Source of the DNA: Odontesthes bonariensis
Lineage: Eukaryota > Chordata > Actinopteri > Atheriniformes > Atherinopsidae
Assembly: GCF_027942865.1 (NCBI RefSeq)
Contig: NC_134521.1
Span: forward strand, 1,564,501 to 1,628,500
DNA: 64,000 nt
Direction of reading: 5' to 3'
The notes below the pieces were generated by a model. It ran no database searches and was not told the origin of the DNA. It was given only the letters and a program-made list of their open reading frames with translations. Of the stretch, positions 1-9,634 are shown piece by piece. Positions within the stretch are counted from its first letter, which is position 1; every line of letters starts with the position of its first letter. The position numbers and the translations under genes are program-made.

Positions 1-355
1 TCAGGACTAAACATGGTGAGGCTGCGTTTCAGTTTTATGCCCCTAATATCTGGAACAGTCTTCCAGAAGATGTGAGACAAACCTCAACTCTGACCATGTT
101 TAAATCCAGGCTGAAAACAGTTCTATTTAGCTGTGCATATGACACCTGAAAGTATTTTATCTGCACTTTTTGATTAATTAATGATTATTTTAAAGGGTTT
201 AAAATTTCTTTGTTTTTTAATTTCTTTCTTTTATTTTTTTATTCCTTTTTAATGGTTTTATTGCCTTCTTGTGGTTTTATGTAGCGGTAAAGCACTTTGA
301 ATTGCCCTGTGTATGAATTGTGCTCTATAAATAAAATTGCCTTGCCTTGCCTTGC
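1..355 (+). mobile_element. 3' end of an L2-clade LINE
   Basis: From base 3 a frame reads the C-terminal end of an L2-type reverse transcriptase ORF (APNIWNSLPEDVRQ, then a basic MFKSRLKTVLF segment), closed by a stop near 149. An AT-rich 3' UTR follows and ends in the usual L2 finish: an AGCACTTTGAATTG block, a TATAAATAAAAT-type block, then a tail of about three CTTGC repeats at 338-356. The element enters from outside the window, so its 5' extent is unknown. LINE 3' ends of the same general architecture recur at 6045-7040, 43525-43801 and 59019-59395, with different tails and so different subfamilies. Confidence 0.8.
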
Positions 356-516
356 CTATGCATTTGGCAGATACTATTATCCAAAGCAACTTACAGGTAG
401 GGTAACGGGGGTCTTGCCTAAGGACCCAGACCGAAGGTAGTACCTTTCATGCAGGGGATTTGAACCCTGGTCCCCCACCGGAAAGGTGGCAATCTTACCA
501 CCACACTATCCAGTCC
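356..516 (-). mobile_element. tRNA-derived SINE
   Basis: Read on the minus strand this begins with a tRNA-like head. A B box, GGTTCAAATCC, lies at 457-467 (minus strand), with a paired anticodon-like stem upstream (CCACC...GGTGG) and an A-box-like AGTGTGGTGGTAAG. The distal part at 356-400 carries the widespread fish SINE/LINE core (gcatttggcagatac, then ttatccaaagcaacttaca). It sits directly against the tail of the L2 fragment and just before the RTE remnant. The exact SINE family cannot be named without a library search. Confidence 0.65.
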
Positions 517-519
517 CAT

Positions 520-1360
520 AGTAGGGATGGAATGCTGATGACTGCAACTGTGAATATAGTCTGGTGGTGGAGAGAATACTTTGAGGATCTTCTCAACCTG
601 ACTGATATGCCTTCCACAGTGGAAGCAGAGATAGTGGAGGACTGGCCAATTACCGGGGCTGAAGTTACTGAGGTAGTTAAATAACTCTGTGGCAGCAAGC
701 CTCCAGGGGTGGACGAGATCTGCCCCAAGTTCCTTAAAGGCCCTGGATAAAGTTGGGCTGCCTTGGTAGTTGTACCTGTGCAACATTGCACTGAAGTCTG
801 GGACAGTTTCCTGAGGATTGGTAGCTAACTTTTATGGACAGAATTTCTAGGTGCAGCCAAGGCTTAGCTTAGAATTGCTTTTTTTACTCTGTTGTTTACG
901 TGGTCTTGTTCGAATGGAGACCTCTAGCAAGCACTGGGGAAACTTGCAGCTGAACAGAAAGCAGCCAGGATGGGGATGGGATAGCAAGAACAGGCAGTGG
1001 AAAAGAGCTTTCTTTGACGGGTTGCTGAGCTTACCCTTAGGAATAGGATGAGGAGGTCAGTAAGTAAAGTTGCTGCCCTCTGTTTTGAAAAGTTGGCACG
1101 GTTAGAGCATCTGGTTAGAATGCCTTCAATATGCCACCGTGGGAAAGTGTTTTGGACATGTCCCACCAGGAGGAGGCCTTGGGCTCACCAAGGACCCACT
1201 GGAGACACAATACCTCTTGTTTGGCTTGAGAACAACCAAGTGTTTCCCTAGAAGAGGTTGAGGAGATGAATATGGTGAGGGAGGTCTGGGAATCTCTGCT
1301 TAGACTGTTAACCCCATGACCTGGACCAAGATAAGCGACAGAAAATGGATGGATGGACAG
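520..1360 (+). mobile_element. Degraded RTE (Rex3-like) LINE remnant
   Basis: The stretch aligns by eye, with gaps, to the intact RTE element at 36618-39658. Bases 540-740 correspond to 37990-38220 (the segment before the RT core, with tactttgaggatcttctcaa and ccaggggtggacgag). Bases 826-860 match the FMDRISR region (ttttatggacagaatttcta), and 1090-1350 match the C-terminal region and 3' end. It closes with the same ATGGATGGATGG tail near 1345-1357. The RT core is mostly deleted and the frame is broken by several stops, so this is an old inactive copy. Confidence 0.8.
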
Positions 1361-1970
1361 GTTGTCACTCCATCACAGGGCCACAAAGAGACAAAGGTAG
1401 CATCTGTGATACCTGAGCATGGACTTAAGGGTCCATGCTTACAAGAGATTGCCAGAATGCCATGTGAACATGGCTTGCCATTTTAAGCAGGTGTACTTCT
1501 TGTAAGCACGCTTGTAAACATACTAATAAAAGTGGAGTTCCAGCATGGTGGCAATGTCTAAGCCAGAACTGAACGCCAGGACAAAGACAGCAAAAGATAT
1601 TAAGTGGCAGCCGCCAATACTCAAGCTGCACCTACCAAGGTGGTAAAGTGACTGTTTGGAAGCATGCCTGCTGCTTCCTCTGACTGGGTCAGATTTTACG
1701 TGGGAACAATAACTATACAAGTAATCAGCAAAGCCAAGACTGCTAACTGCCATGCTTCCAACAGCCTGTGCAAGAGAGAGAACTGCTACCCAGAGAAGGG
1801 CTTTTAGATCAGCTCTCCTTCTTACTAAATAAGTGGACTACATTGCTGTCGTTACAGCGTACTCAAACTCTAATCAGTGCGTTATCACCACAGGTGTTGT
1901 GTCTTAAAGAGTATCCACATCAGCTGTGCTGTGGGGATCGTACATATCAAATATACATGGTGGAGAGATA
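1361..1970. other. Intergenic, no gene recognised
   Basis: Bases 1361-1396 (tcactccatcacagggccac) resemble a common teleost interspersed repeat in reverse orientation. The remaining roughly 570 bp gives only short random-looking ORFs on both strands, and nothing in it was recognised. Confidence 0.5.
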
Positions 1971-2593
1971 GGCTACGGCTACACGAAAACGTTTTTCACT
2001 GTAAACAATACTTTTTCTTATCGTTTGGCTTACGCGGCCACACGGAGCCGGCGTTCCCACTACCCCAAAACGATAGTTTTTGAGAACGGGTTCCAGAGTG
2101 GGAAAGTTTGAAAACGAGGTCGTTTCGTTTCCATTATTACAGCGAAAACGTTTTTGTTTACATCTGCGTCAGCCACATGGCTAACGCCAGTGACGTATAC
2201 ACATACGTCAGTGACCAGAACAAAAAGCTTCTATTCAAAATCCGGAAGAAGACGACAACACAACAAGGACAGACAGCGATCATCATGGACCCCACAACAT
2301 TGATAGCAGCACTGCTGCAGACACTGCTAACTACAGCGGCGTTGTTGAAGGAACAACGTGAGCTTCGCGCTGGTAGAAGTAGGTGCGTACACGCATGCGC
2401 ATTGCTTCTTCTATTGTTCTGGTGTAATCTGGGGGGGTGGCTTACAGCGCACCTAGAGGTGTTTCGTGTGTACTGCACGTTTTCAGCAAGTGTCGCGTTG
2501 TCATGTGGACAGAGAAGCTCCCCTGTGTGGTCGAAATCGTTTTCGTACCTGTTTTCAAAAAAACCCTCGTTTCGTTTTCGTGTAGCCGTAGCC
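1971..2593 (+). mobile_element. Non-autonomous PIF/Harbinger-like element with perfect 21-bp TIRs
   Basis: Terminal inverted repeats are perfect over 21 bp: 1971-1991 begins GGCTACGGCTACACG and 2573-2593 is its reverse complement. The flanking triplets are both ATA (1968-1970 and 2594-2596), consistent with a 3-bp target duplication. A plus-strand ATG at 2285 opens MDPTTLIAALLQTLL followed by a basic RELRAGRSR, resembling the N-terminus of Harbinger transposases, but no catalytic domain follows. This makes it a deletion derivative of about 623 bp. The superfamily rests on TSD length and this N-terminus; the TIR pairing itself is certain. Confidence 0.75.
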
Positions 2594-3189
2594 ATAGTCT
2601 CAACATGATAAAGATCTCCTTTTTAAAGCACTCTCTTCAAAGTGAGTGAATTCGGAAACTACATCTTCAGTATCAGTTTTACAAATGGCCCACTCTGTTG
2701 GCCTGCAGACCTGAGAAAGAATTTGGCATTTTCTTTCTAATGTAAGCTTTTCTACATTAGCTGCTAACTGTGCAACATTTTGTAGCTTGACCGACTAACT
2801 TGAGCCTCTGAATTTCACAATTAGAGTTTTAAATTCACTAAGTTCAAATGTAATTACTTTGCTAGCTGATAGCTAATGACAGCATCTCAACAAGGAAACA
2901 TTTTAAAAACAAACTTGATAAACTTTATCAAAATTAATGACTAACATCCGTGGGTTTAAACCTTTAAGTGAACTTTTCAGTGTAAACCCTAAACACTTAA
3001 CATTTCTCCATTGAAGTTGTTTGTTAATTAAACTTTATTAAACTCATTAAACATTTTCATAGTTTAAGTCTAAAAAGAAACATTTGACTCTCTACTTTAA
3101 AAACTTTTATTGGTTTCTTTTGATTCATTTCTTTTTATTCTTTTTACAGACACTACTTCCTTGGCCTTCTCATACCAACCCTTTCAGCA
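2594..3189. other. AT-rich intergenic sequence upstream of OR1
   Basis: No gene, RNA or named repeat was recognised. The sequence is AT-rich with short poly-A/T runs. Homology to the promoter flanks of the other receptors becomes visible only from about 3170 (ctttcagcattgtcgacaag, matching ctttcaacactactgacaag before OR2). Confidence 0.5.
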
Positions 3190-3235
3190 TTGTCGACAAG
3201 TGATGTCATCACATGTGTGTGTGTGGATAGATCTC

Positions 3236-3243
3236 ATAAATAA
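3236..3243 (+). promoter_or_regulatory. TATA-like box of OR1
   Basis: ATAAATAA lies 58 bp before the 5' UTR splice donor. The aligned position in OR4 is cataaaaac, and in OR2, OR3 and OR5 it is gatatagtatg, each followed by the conserved gtgaggg/gtgaagg and agtaaatcaagcag. A start site about 25-30 bp downstream would give a noncoding first exon of roughly 30-40 bases ending at 3300. The placement is inferred from position and conservation, without transcript data. Confidence 0.5.
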
Positions 3244-3300
3244 TGTGAAGGGAGAGTAAATCAAGCAGATCAGCTCTGCCCACTAGAGTGTGCAAAAGAG

Positions 3301-3419
3301 GTATGTTGGTGGGTTAACTGAACAATATGAACTCTGTCACCATCTCTGCTTTAAAGACTGAATGCTGCTGTTGCTAAAACGTTTTTTTTTACTATGTTGT
3401 TCTTGTGTTTGAATTTCAG
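3301..3419 (+). other. 5' UTR intron of OR1
   Basis: Donor aagag/GTATGT is at 3301 and acceptor TTTCAG ends at 3419, preceded by a T-rich tract (gttttttttt at 3381). The same donor and acceptor occur before OR2 (15179-15291), OR3 (32841-32967) and OR5 (48379-48505). A noncoding first exon spliced onto a single coding exon is typical of vertebrate odorant receptors. The intron length differs slightly between copies while both splice sites are held. Confidence 0.65.
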
Positions 3420-3440
3420 ATGAACTTAATGTTTCTTTAG
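3420..3440 (+). promoter_or_regulatory. Six-codon upstream ORF of OR1 (MNLMFL)
   Basis: ATG at 3420-3422 is the first codon after the predicted acceptor and runs MNLMFL to TAG at 3438-3440. One base later the receptor ATG begins (TAGtATG). OR2 has MNLMFL, OR3 and OR5 have MYLMFL, and OR4 has MYLLLV, all of identical length and identical 1-nt spacing. Such an arrangement could lower translation or depend on termination-reinitiation; this is inference from conservation and geometry. Confidence 0.55.
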
Positions 3441-3441
3441 T

Positions 3442-4422
3442 ATGTCCTTCATTAATCAAACTCAGACAAACACCACTTCTGAGTTCCAGCGTCAGGGATT
3501 ACTATTCATTGTGTTACTTACCACTATAACAACACTACTATGCTGTGTGTTTCTCTTTGTTAATGGGACCATGTTGTTCACTTTGAGGAGTAAACCAGTG
3601 TTTCGGGAGACCTCTCGTTATATTCTTCTGTCTAACCTTCTTTTTGCAGACACTATGCAGTTGGCACACAATCAGACATTGTTTTTACTGTCAGCCATGG
3701 GAGTAAAAATGCTGTATCCAGTGTGTGCTGCTCTAACAGTACTCTACAGTCTCCCACATGGTGTCTCTTTTCTCACACTGGTGTTGATGTGTCTGGAGAG
3801 ATATGTAGCTGTGTGCTATCCACTACGGCACGCTGCCATCATCACCATAAGAAACACAAGTGTAGCTATTTGTGTGTTTTGGACCTTTACTTCACTAAGT
3901 TGTCTTATTCAACTAACCCTGATGTTAAATGTTAGCTTGGAAGAAATGAAGCGTATGCAAATGAAAGACTATTGTGGCAGAGATAGTGTGTTTATTGATC
4001 CAAGATCTAATCTTTATGACAAAGCATCCACTTATTTTCTGTTTGCATTAGCAGGTGTCACCGTCACTTTCTCCTATTTTGGTATCATTGTAGCAGCCAG
4101 GTCGGCTTCCACAGACAAAGCTTCAGCCAAGAAGGCCCTTAAAACACTGCTGCTGCATCTGTTGCAGCTGGGCCTCAGTATGTCCTCCACTGTACACAGC
4201 ACACTGATCATAATTGTGTCCACTCGAGACAGGATCTTGACTATAAACATACAAACTATTCTTTATATTTCTCTCATTATAGTTCCCAAATGTCTGAGTT
4301 CCCTCATCTATGGTCTCAGAGACCAGACTATCAGACCCGTCCTCATGCTCAATCTCAGCTGTCGGTGCAGAAGCTTATCTGTGATCCCAACGAAAGCTAA
4401 ACTTAGAGCATTGGCCACGTAA
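3442..4422 (+). CDS. or131-2-like: Odorant receptor 131-2-like (OR1), class A GPCR
   Basis: A 326-residue intact single-exon seven-transmembrane receptor. N-glycosylation sites are N5 (NQT) and N10 (NTT). TM1 spans about 20-46, TM2 59-85, TM3 95-121 ending in ERY (119-121, the DRY variant) within CLERYVAVCYPLRH, TM4 139-163, TM5 197-220, TM6 234-260 and TM7 270-292 (PKCLSSLIYGL in place of NPxxY). Cys94 and Cys178 are placed for the conserved TM3-ECL2 disulfide. These motifs match the teleost odorant receptor 131-2-like group, which acts through G proteins in olfactory neuron cilia. Its C-tail (VIPTKAKLRALAT) differs from OR2/3/5 because the DNA lacks eight bases present there (TCTGTGGT), which shifts the frame; TM7 is intact. 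It also has one codon fewer before TM7 (STRDR against STNLDR). A poly(A) signal AATAAA lies at 4571-4576. The ligand is unknown. Confidence 0.93.
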   Translation: MSFINQTQTNTTSEFQRQGLLFIVLLTTITTLLCCVFLFVNGTMLFTLRSKPVFRETSRYILLSNLLFADTMQLAHNQTLFLLSAMGVKMLYPVCAALTVLYSLPHGVSFLTLVLMCLERYVAVCYPLRHAAIITIRNTSVAICVFWTFTSLSCLIQLTLMLNVSLEEMKRMQMKDYCGRDSVFIDPRSNLYDKASTYFLFALAGVTVTFSYFGIIVAARSASTDKASAKKALKTLLLHLLQLGLSMSSTVHSTLIIIVSTRDRILTINIQTILYISLIIVPKCLSSLIYGLRDQTIRPVLMLNLSCRCRSLSVIPTKAKLRALAT

Positions 4423-6044
4423 TTGATGTGAATTTGTTAATTAACAAATCTTAAATTTATTCAACTCAAAAAGAAAAGTTTTACAACAAAATGTGAAAAA
4501 CCCAAATTTCAATTACGGTCTGGTCTGATCATTAAAATGTACTAAAACAAACTAAAATGAATCTGTAAAAAATAAAGTTAATTATAAGTTATGCTTCCTC
4601 CTTCTGAACTATTGTTGTGAAACTTTTTAAAGACTTTAATCTCATACCTGCAACATTAATCAGAAACATGTTTGCAGCAGGATTTTTTATGTTAAACTAG
4701 CTGACCTAGGATCTGGCTTCTCATGTTTGTAATTTAATCCTTTACAGTTAACTTGTAATACTGTACTATCAACTCAAAACATTAAAAATAAATCAGATAT
4801 TTTCACTTAGGTGTGTACTGTATGTCTAATAAGTTGTGCTTTCAAACAAAACTGCCTGATTTAGTAGATAATGGAGGGAAGAGGAAAATGTGTATTTTTT
4901 GTGATTTGGTTGAACTGACGTGTCTGATTATGTCACATTTGCAATGTTTCTCTGTAGAAAATGTGCAGCTCACTATTGTCTATACATTATGTTTCTGTAA
5001 ATTATTTTAAGTGCACCGAATTATTAAATAATATTAAACTTTTTAAACTACATCTAAGATGTACATATATATAGTATAGAAAGTATAGAAGTATAGGAAT
5101 ATAGTATAGGAGTATAGAAAGCAATTTGTGTAATTTCCAACTGGTTACAGTTTTGTTGCTGTACAGATAATATCTAAACTGCACTAAGAGAGAAGGGTTC
5201 AATAATAAACTGAGAAGCATGATTTAAAATGGGAGCATATTTCTGATTAATATCATTAAAGAAAGGTGCTATCTGTGCCTTCTACTATGTGACAAGTAGA
5301 ACAGATTTCATAGTGATCATGAAGTGCAGGCCTTTAAAGTTCATATTTGGGGGACAACAAGGGAGAGAACCTGCTGTTTAAAGACTTAAGCTTCTAAAAT
5401 TGAGTAAGATTTAAGTAAGAGCTTGAGAATAAATTAAAATGAGAGATTTTTCCTTATTTCTAGCTAAAAATAAGTTTGATAGTTCAAATGAAAACCATGG
5501 ATTAAACCTGTTCTGTATTCTAATATTTTCTAAGGGTGCCTGCTTGGTCAAAACATAGATTAATTGGTAAAGAAAAAGAAAAATATCAAGGGCACTTCAA
5601 CATTTGGAATTCCTGATGCTAGATGTAGACCACTATCATAAATGTAAATTTCAAAGATTAGTTCACTGAAATTACGCATCTTTCTTTTGATCACAATTTC
5701 TGGGGAGGTTCTCTTTAGCTCTGTATTTATGATACATGCAATCGGAAAGTTATCTCCGATTCTTAGTTTAAAGACTCAAGTTGCTGTGATTTCATCAATC
5801 TTGAAAAGAGTAAGTCAAAAGAGATTGATCTGGAGGGATTCGTTAAACTAGGATGGTGTGGTCACTCACTAATTCAGATAAAACCATTGCACTTGATAAT
5901 GTATAGATTTTCTCTGGCATTTTTATATTTGACACTTTGGGATTAAACTTGAGCTCTATGATACTATAGGCTTTAATTTTTTAAGTTAACTAAGTTGTTT
6001 TTTAAATTGCCAACTGAGCAAATAGTTGTGGTGTAAATAGTATT

Positions 6045-7040
6045 CAGTTTATGGAAAGAATTGGTTGCAGCTCCATCAATTCCCATTTGATATTCATTTC
6101 TTGCCCCCCCTTGAAGCTTTGGTTGGCCCAAAGTTTTCTTAATTTAAATGATGACAGAACTGAACGCATTGTGTTTGGGGACACTGTGACGGCTGGCTTT
6201 GGCACCTCGTCTTCAAAGCTTAGTTCTACTGTCAGAAATCTGGGAGTGACCTTTGACCTTTGATCTGAGTTCGACAAACAAATGAACAGTGTCGTCAGGA
6301 CTAGTTTTTTCCAGTTGCGTCTCCTGGCCAAAGTTAAAATGTTTTTAAGTGGTCATGACCTTGAGAAAGCCATCCATGCCCTAATAAGTTCAAGGTCAGA
6401 CTATTTTAATGCCCTTTATGTCGGCGTCTCCCAGTCTTCTCTCAGTCGCCTTCAGCTGGTGCAGAATGCTGCTGCCCATCTTTTAACCAACACCAACAGA
6501 CGTGTGCACATCACTCCTGTTTTTAACTCCCTCCATCGGCTTCCTGTCCTTTATAGAACTGATTTTAAACTTTCAATGTTGGTTTTTAAAGCTCTTAACG
6601 GCCTCGCCCCGTCGTATTTATCTGAGCTTTTAACAGTCCTGGTAGAGCTCTGAGGTCAGCAGATCAGTTTTTGCTGGAAGTGCCCAGGTCAGAATACAAA
6701 CCCTGGGGTGAGCGAGCCTTTTCCCAAAGCTGCCCCCAGGCTCTGGGATAAGCCCCCCGTCCAGCTGCGTCTTATTTCTGACCTGGGCCTCTTCACATCT
6801 GGGCTAAAAACCTGCTTATTTAGGATGGCTTTAATACCCAGTAGCATGATGACACTTTTATCTTATTTTATTTTATTCGATTTTGTTGTATATTATTGCT
6901 TTCACTGTTCTTTTATTGTTTTTATTTGTTTTTACTTATTCTTCTCTTTATTTATTACCTGCTGTAAAGCACTTTGGTACACCATAAGGATTGTCTGTAA
7001 AGGGCTGCATAAATAAAATACATTTACATTTACATTTGAA
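6045..7040 (+). mobile_element. 5'-truncated L2-clade LINE
   Basis: Frames across 6150-6830 read the end of an L2 reverse transcriptase ORF: VRNLGVTFDL, then HALISSRSDYFNALYVG, LSRLQLVQNAAAHLLT and VHITPVFNSLHRLPV, ending with SEPFPKAAPRLWDKPP and LFTSGLKTCLFRMA. At least two frame breaks separate these pieces (a stop after FDL near 6261 and another after VEL near 6651), so the copy is inactive. The 3' end has the L2 finish (agcactttggtacacc, gggctgcataaataaaa) and a CATTTA-type tail at 7018-7036. The same subfamily end recurs at 59019-59395. Confidence 0.85.
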
Positions 7041-7643
7041 GCATTTTAAATTTCCATAGATTTATATTTGATTTGAAAAAGTTATTGTACAAAATTTGAT
7101 ATGACAAGTCATCATTGTGTTTGTCAAGCATGTGTTGGGACTTTGATTGACAGCCCTATGACCTATGAACACATGAGAGAGAAAGGTTGCCACTTTGCAA
7201 GTGGCACAGGTAAAAATCAGGTAAAAGAAGTTGAAAGGTAGTTGGGTGTTGAGGGAATTTGTCCTTTTTCCCCCTCTTTGATGGTTAAACACTACAAATA
7301 AAAAAGTTTCCTACTACTCAGAATGATTGTTTATCAGTCTAATCTGTATGTGTTTAATATGAGTAAAACATGTAGTGCAATTTTACTTGTTGCACTGTAT
7401 ACACCTATAAATTTCTGGGCCTGAATGAGCACAAAAGAGGGAAAACATTCCAAAAGTAATTAAAAAAAAGTAATGAATGTTGCCACAATTACCCAGGTTT
7501 GCCTATTCCAAATCAGTGCCAAGAAATAAAGATATTCAGCCCAACCTGTCATGAGCCACTGTCTCTGGGCCTGTTGTTTTTCCCAACCACACTGTGAGTT
7601 TGTCTGTCTGTGTGTGCGTGGTTCACATCCCCTCCCGCAGAGT

Positions 7644-7697
7644 TTCAGATTGGTGAGCTGATGGCACAGCTGCATGCCATCAGCTCACCAATCTGAA
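7644..7697. repeat. Perfect 23-bp inverted repeat (hairpin)
   Basis: Arms 7644-7666 and 7675-7697 are exact reverse complements around an 8-base centre (cagctgca). The left arm begins ttcagattggtgagc. The right arm continues into the coding-like minus-strand stretch, so the left arm looks like an inverted copy of that sequence's end. Confidence 0.85.
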
Positions 7698-7806
7698 GTT
7701 TATCTTCCTTGGCCTGATGACCACTTTCTGCCAGATCATAGTACTCACCAGTGGGATGAATGTAACTCTCAAATGCCTTGGTCATCAGGTCGTAACCCTC
7801 GCTCAC
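7682..7806 (-). pseudogene. Exon-like coding fragment of unknown origin
   Basis: The minus strand reads EGYDLMTKAFESYIHPTGEY followed by YDLAESGHQAKEDKLQ and then IGELMA, a hydrophilic, protein-like composition unlike neighbouring noncoding DNA. A stop lies a few codons upstream (near 7815), so it is not an open gene here. It could be a captured host exon or part of an unrecognised transposon protein. The family was not identified. Confidence 0.3.
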
Positions 7807-9153
7807 CTTCTACAAGACCTTTCGGCCATCTTGGACAATAAGAACTCAGTCCAATAGAGAATATTTTGAAAAACAAACCCTCAACTACTGCACACCTTAA
7901 GATGTGTTTGTAGGAAGAATGGAACTTAATACCAACTGATGCTATTCATCCCTTGGTTTTCTCAATGCATGGATGTCTTTCATGGATGTGTTGTGAGAAA
8001 GAATGGAAATATTACAAAGTAATAAAAGCTACGTTACTGTCCAAAGTTGACAACAAAATGGTTAAATATCTTGTGTTCATATAGTCTGAAATTAAAATCA
8101 ATGTTAATGTATGAGCCCCTGCATTTTTGTTTTATTTAATTTTCCATATGATCCCAATTTTTCATTTTCTGTAGATCTGTCATGAGCACTGGACCTCAAT
8201 GCCAAACAGAATCATTAAAAATCACCACAAACATCTTTTTTCTCTCCTGACACTGGGAAAGAGGTACAGGAGCATCTGTGTTCAGTCCAGCTTGTGTGGA
8301 TACACAGTTAATGTTCCTGTCCGTCAGATATTTTTCTTTCACATCACTGGAATAAGTCAGTTGTAGGGTGCTTTATTTAAATTATGTTGCAGATATTCAA
8401 TAAAAGAACACTGATGTTTTCCATGTAACCCAGACAGGAAATGGGATTTTACAGAGTAAGTTAGGGTATCCTGCTCTGAATGATGATGAATCATCTTCAT
8501 TAACATGAAAACAACACCAGTAACAGTAAAGTTGTTTTCAGGTGCCTACATCCATACTTGTTCAAACAACTTGCTCTACTTCTGACTTGTCTCCACAGAG
8601 GTTCACTTCATCTAATAAATACCCATGGGGGTATTTAATCATCTCAGTGTTTACTGGAAACATTAATTAGTGAGATTCTGAATATTTAATGCATCTAAAT
8701 GACATCTCAGAAGACTGGGTCATGTGTGTGTTTTCGTTCTGGAACACATCAGAGTGTTTTACCAAACTGAATAACAATATTTCCATGACAATACTATCAC
8801 ACTTCATCATTAGAAAGTTAAGTGGAACTCAACTTTTTACTTATGACTTTGTTTAGTTTTACTTATGATTAGGACCAAGTTTAAATCAGATATTGTTTTC
8901 ACTGGCTATAGGTGCACTCTTTTTGACCCCGTAGGGACAATTCTTAGAAAGAGCAGCTTAACAAGTGAGACGATCTTATAAGAAACATTATCTGAGTTTA
9001 GACCTTCAAGAGCTCAGTAAACTTTTTAGAATTGACACTAAAGACTGAAGTTTTCTCCATCTACTTTGATCTTGTTTGGGTTAATAAAACTTTGTCATTC
9101 TCTCAGTCTCCAGAGATAAACCTCTAACTTCTCCATTACGATTTCAGAAATCA

Positions 9154-9634
9154 TCATCGTTTGTTCATTGAGAATGGAGTAAAATACTTCCATAAAATGA
9201 CTATTTGGATCATCTACACACGTTTGAATTGTGTGCAATAAAATTAGTTCTGTCAGAACCACTCTAGTCAAAACCGAGATGAGAAACAGAGATAAGTTTC
9301 AGAAGCTTATTCTGAATGCATACAATTTGTGTTTGGCGGTATGGCTCTGTTCGGAGGAAGTTCCCGACTTTTCCATGTGCTCCATGGAGGCCAAGACAGG
9401 GAACAGCAGCATCCTCAGGAGGAGTGCCTTCCATTTGCTGTAAAGGCAACAACCCCCCCAAACAGACCATACCGGAACGCAGACCAGCCAATTGGATTAG
9501 TTGGAACCAGGGTATCCTGCAACCCCCCAAAACGAAATATTAGGCTACCAAAGGCTACCAAAGTTGGAGAACTTTGAAAGGACGGACTACGGAGACGGCT
9601 TGAGGGATAGCGACGGAGAAGCATACTGAGGCCT
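9154..9634 (+). mobile_element. Probable DNA transposon fragment, right end at 9634
   Basis: The right terminus ggagaagcatactgaggcc, followed by TTA, is the same as the terminus at 51306-51327. The left boundary was not identified. Short open frames such as MALFGGSSRLFHVLHGG (9341-9391, frame of 9329) may be residual coding sequence, but no domain was recognised. Confidence 0.4.

Larger units (their letters stand above)
5975..8366. mobile_element. D1-specific 2.4-kb insertion
   Basis: The sequence is absent from the paralogous place in D2, where tatagggtgctttgtc directly follows the segment matching D1 at 5881-5975. The insertion holds an L2 LINE end (6045-7040) and about 1.3 kb of other sequence (7041-8366) that includes a coding-like fragment and a perfect hairpin. 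It may be several successive insertions. Confidence 0.65.
7041..8366. other. Spacer inside the D1 insertion
   Basis: No complete gene was found. The notable contents are a perfect inverted repeat (7644-7697) and an adjacent minus-strand coding-like stretch (7682-7806). The remainder is AT-rich, and no transposon termini were recognised. Confidence 0.4.
3190..9153 (+). repeat. Duplicated receptor unit D1 (OR1 plus 3' flank)
   Basis: This block is paralogous to 15077-20403 (D2). Near-identical segments include 5130-5870 with 16805-17500, and 8367-9153 with 19635-20403. Each unit has one large private insertion: D1 carries about 2.4 kb at 5975-8366, and D2 about 2.0 kb at 17510-19547. The flanking bases around both insertions remain alignable (tttgacactttgggatta on both sides of the comparison), so the insertions postdate the duplication. 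The conserved 8367-9153 block has no ORF; its similarity may reflect only how recent the duplication is. Confidence 0.8.

Noticed and set aside
2108-2608. A 166-codon ORF as a host gene
   Set aside because: It lies inside a TIR-bounded transposon; only its internal MDPTTL start resembles a transposase N-terminus.
3442-4422. Taste or vomeronasal receptor identity for the GPCRs
   Set aside because: The ERYVAVCYPLRH, SASTDKAS and PKCLSSLIYGLRD motifs fit teleost 131-2-like odorant receptors better than V1R, V2R or T2R families.
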